This document shows, one piece after another, positions 61,957 to 64,000 of a DNA stretch of 64,000 nt (within the stretch, counting starts at the first letter, position 1; each line of letters starts with the position of its first letter). The DNA is from Acanthosepion lycidas. Taxonomy: Eukaryota; Mollusca; Cephalopoda; Sepiida; Sepiidae. The position numbers and the translations under genes are program-made. The stretch is from assembly GCA_963932145.1 (NCBI GenBank), contig OZ010577.1, positions 21,252,289 through 21,316,288 of the forward strand. Direction: 5' to 3'. Under the pieces are notes generated by a model, which saw only the letters and a program-made list of their open reading frames with translations, did no database searches and was not told the DNA's origin.

Positions 61957-62222
61957 TATTAATCATCTTACCTAAAGCAAGCTGATAATGCCACTAAGAT
62001 GCCAGGGGTTACTGGGAGTGAAAAAGAATGAAAGGAGAAAGGACAATAAAAGAACAGACTTGAGGAAAACAGAAGTGGGCAAGTGACGTTGCATTTCAAT
62101 TTTTGAAGATTGTAGGTGAGAGGGAAACAAGAAATCAGATAAAAGTTCCACAGAATATTGTTAAAAAAATTGAACCTCTTTTTATATTTAAATTTGGTAG
62201 CATAGCATTCCAGCTGATCCAT
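61957..62222 (-). mobile_element. CR1-like LINE 3' end
   Basis: The inverse terminus AATCATCTTACCTAAAGCAAGC is followed by GATAATGCCACTAAGATGCC, GGGGTTACTGGGAGTGAAAAAG, GACAATAAAAGAACAGACTTGAGG and GACGTTGCATTTCAATTTTTGAAGATTG. It is truncated in the 3' region. Confidence 0.8.
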
Positions 62223-63080
62223 TCTTCAGCCTTCACCTAGTGCAGAAAAAAAAGAAAACTTCTTCTTTCAAAGAAACATCAAGTACACACAAAGAAGGAA
62301 GTAAATTATCAAAAGTTAATAACTCTTCTCACAATTACAGACTATTCAAATTTATATTTTCTGAAGATATATCTAAATTATCAATGGTATTTGCCAAGTC
62401 AATTAAATTCACATCTTTAATAAAAGTCAAGTTGAAAGTAATATCATATTACCTACATCTTTATGACACCATGATTAAATAAGGTAACAGTTTGCCACTA
62501 CAAAGGAGAAATTTATAAATCTTATGAATTGTTTATGTTAGCCTTTTCATTATAGATTTCTTTTCTTGGACAACAGAAAACCAGACATGTATATAAATGC
62601 TGTATCTAGTAACACTGACTTAACAAAAAAAAAAAATGAGCAAAAATATGATTGTTTGATTTAAAACTCAAATGCTATCAAATTCAATTTGACATTTAAC
62701 ATGCAGAAATTTAATTTTCTAGTATTTTTATCTTTTTAAAAAAAACTGGAGATGAATATGATTTAAAATATTTTTTGTTTTTAATACTGAAATATATTCT
62801 CTTCAATAATGTACTTGTTCACTTTGTATTCTACTGTATATAAATAAGGCTAAAATAAAGAGTATCAACATTCTTCTGTGAAATTATTTTCTGTATTTTC
62901 TAGCAAATTATATGTTAATGTTTTTTTTTTATTGATGAAAATCTTGATAAAAACAAAGGCAAAAAAAATGTAAAAAAATTACTATTTCTGTCCTATAATC
63001 ATTGTTATATTTAGTGTATAAAATATGTATTCAAATTTAACAACTCTTAATATCTGTGATGTGTTTTAACAAACAATGAG
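62223..63080. other. Unannotated AT-rich spacer
   Basis: No gene was recognised. An 80-codon lysine/serine-rich frame at 62240-62482 has no family resemblance. Confidence 0.5.
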
Positions 63081-63084
63081 AAAT

Positions 63085-63760
63085 GTAACATGAAAATCTG
63101 AAGGTGCATTGGAATTGTTAAAGTTGCCTTCCAAAAGATAAATATAGTTTTAAGAAACAGGAATATTTAATTAGAAATAAAGAAAAGACTATTGAACTGC
63201 TATGTAATATCAATTCTCCTATAGGGCAGTGAATGCTGGACAATCACTTCACAAATGAAGAAGGGACTTCGGACAACAGAAATGTGGTTCCAGAGAAGGA
63301 TGCTGAGAATACCATGGATGGGGCATGTAAATAAGAAGGAAGTTTTAAGGAAAATGAAAACAAAAAGGATACTTATACTTAGAATAAAAAAGAGACGGAC
63401 GAAATTTCTGGGACACATAATGAGGAGAAAGGGTTTGGATAATGTGATACTCACAGGGCATACTGAAGGTAAGAGATGCAGAGGCAAACAAGTACCCTAC
63501 CTAAAAAGATTGTGTAGATTGGGAAAGATAGTCAAACTTTGTTTATAACTATCAAGGATAGAATGTTGTGGGGAGCCATGATCGCCCACAACCTGAAGGG
63601 ACAACAGGAAACTGAGTAATCTACCTAACAAGCTTGTATAAATGGATGGTAGAACTGGGATTGTGAAGGTTGGTAAGAGGATAAACATTGCTTAGTGCTA
63701 CAAAGGATAAGAAGTTGTGGAGAGCCATGATCGCCCACATATAGTAGCGGAAGATGGGAC
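63085..63760 (+). pseudogene. Family A LINE, C-terminal region
   Basis: The plus strand reads YCYVISILL.GSECWTIT-like scraps (about 63205-63250), then a 97-codon open frame (63255-63548) with MKKGLRTTEMWFQRRMLRIP, KKEVLRKMKTKR and RIKKRRTKFLGHIMRRKGLD, then GKRCRGKQVPYLKRLC. Beyond it the terminal GGAGAGCCATGATCGCCCAC block occurs twice (about 63575 and 63720), with SLYKWMVELGL-like sequence between, so the 3' end contains a partial internal duplication. It is inactive. Confidence 0.85.
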
Positions 63761-63777
63761 AGAGGTAGTATTAAATA

Positions 63778-64000
63778 TACAGGGTGAATGTTAAGTCAGG
63801 ATATACCTGTACACCTTCTCTTTCATCATACTCCAGAAAAAGTTGTTGAGGAGACTAATATTCAGGGAGCAAGGAGCTCATTCTACCCGGCCATATCTCC
63901 CAATTAGGGAAATTGTCATTCAGTCATTTTCTTGGCTCTATTGTGTTGAAATCACTCAGGGAGGCCCTCACTTAGTCTTTCAATTAACTGGTCTCTAAAT
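63778..64000 (-). pseudogene. Mariner/Tc1-like element end with transposase scrap, cut by window edge
   Basis: TACAGGGTGAATGTTAAGTC at 63778 is preceded by TA and looks like the terminus of a Tc1/mariner-group element. On the minus strand just inside it, frames give a GRYGRVE.APCS scrap, ISLLNNFFWSMMKEKVYR and RYILT. This resembles the WPPRSPDL.PLDFFLWG..K..VY block near the third catalytic residue of such transposases. The rest lies outside the window. Confidence 0.6.

Overview
This window reads as gene-poor, AT-rich nuclear DNA of an animal, most likely a coleoid cephalopod such as Octopus. The reasons are the mix and density of repeats: several tRNA-derived SINE families, many decayed LINE copies, short 80-bp mariner palindromes, Ty3/Gypsy elements and very many (TA)n and (CA)n tracts. 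The species is inferred from repeat style and was not checked against a database. I found no convincing host exon, rRNA, functional tRNA, CRISPR array or bacterial-type operon. Every protein-like stretch I recognise belongs to a transposable element, and nearly all are broken by stops, frameshifts, deletions or later insertions.

Layout. 1-8.9 kb: a dispersed repeat and (TA)n, a three-copy tandem repeat, a CR1/jockey-like LINE 3' end (2.06-2.73 kb), an endonuclease-RT LINE (family A) split by a SINE, an 80-bp mariner MITE at a CR1-like RT core, and a second family A copy. 8.9-16.8 kb: a family C LINE, a foldback MITE, a TTAA-flanked MITE, a second CR1-like subfamily, SINE B, a family F LINE with a shrunken chimeric copy beside it, and a full SINE A. 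17-24 kb: dispersed repeat H, long (TA)n and a decayed mariner transposase. 24-27 kb: a three-level nest in which a family F LINE is split by a hAT-like element that is itself split by an internally deleted Gypsy element. 27-32 kb: LINE tails, two of them tail to tail, then mostly unannotatable AT-rich DNA. 32.5-42.5 kb: SINE B, SINE A, a long family A LINE carrying an LTR insertion with a perfect 5-bp target duplication, a SINE split by a LINE tail, an inverted copy of repeat H, a solo LTR, more CR1-like fragments and a mariner with its middle deleted. 42.5-48.4 kb: repeat D copies and a family A LINE split by a mariner MITE and by a 1,081-bp TIR transposon with ~105-bp inverted repeats. 48.4-55.3 kb: a near-complete decayed Gypsy element with recognisable gag, protease, RT, RNase H and integrase, whose 3' LTR is split by a 2,665-bp TIR transposon holding an unrecognised decayed gene. 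55.3-64 kb: CR1 tails, a third mariner MITE, two minisatellites, SINE A, B and C copies, LINE tails and the end of a mariner-like element cut by the window edge.

These pieces do not form a pathway. What the window records is an insertion history: which element sits inside which gives relative ages, and the youngest layers are the MITEs, the LTR insertion with intact target duplication and the TIR elements inside LINE and LTR sequence. The items least explained by families I know are the two TIR transposons (45880-46960 and 52601-55265) and the dispersed repeats D, G and H. I did not find a clear new biological system beyond these candidate uncharacterised mobile elements.
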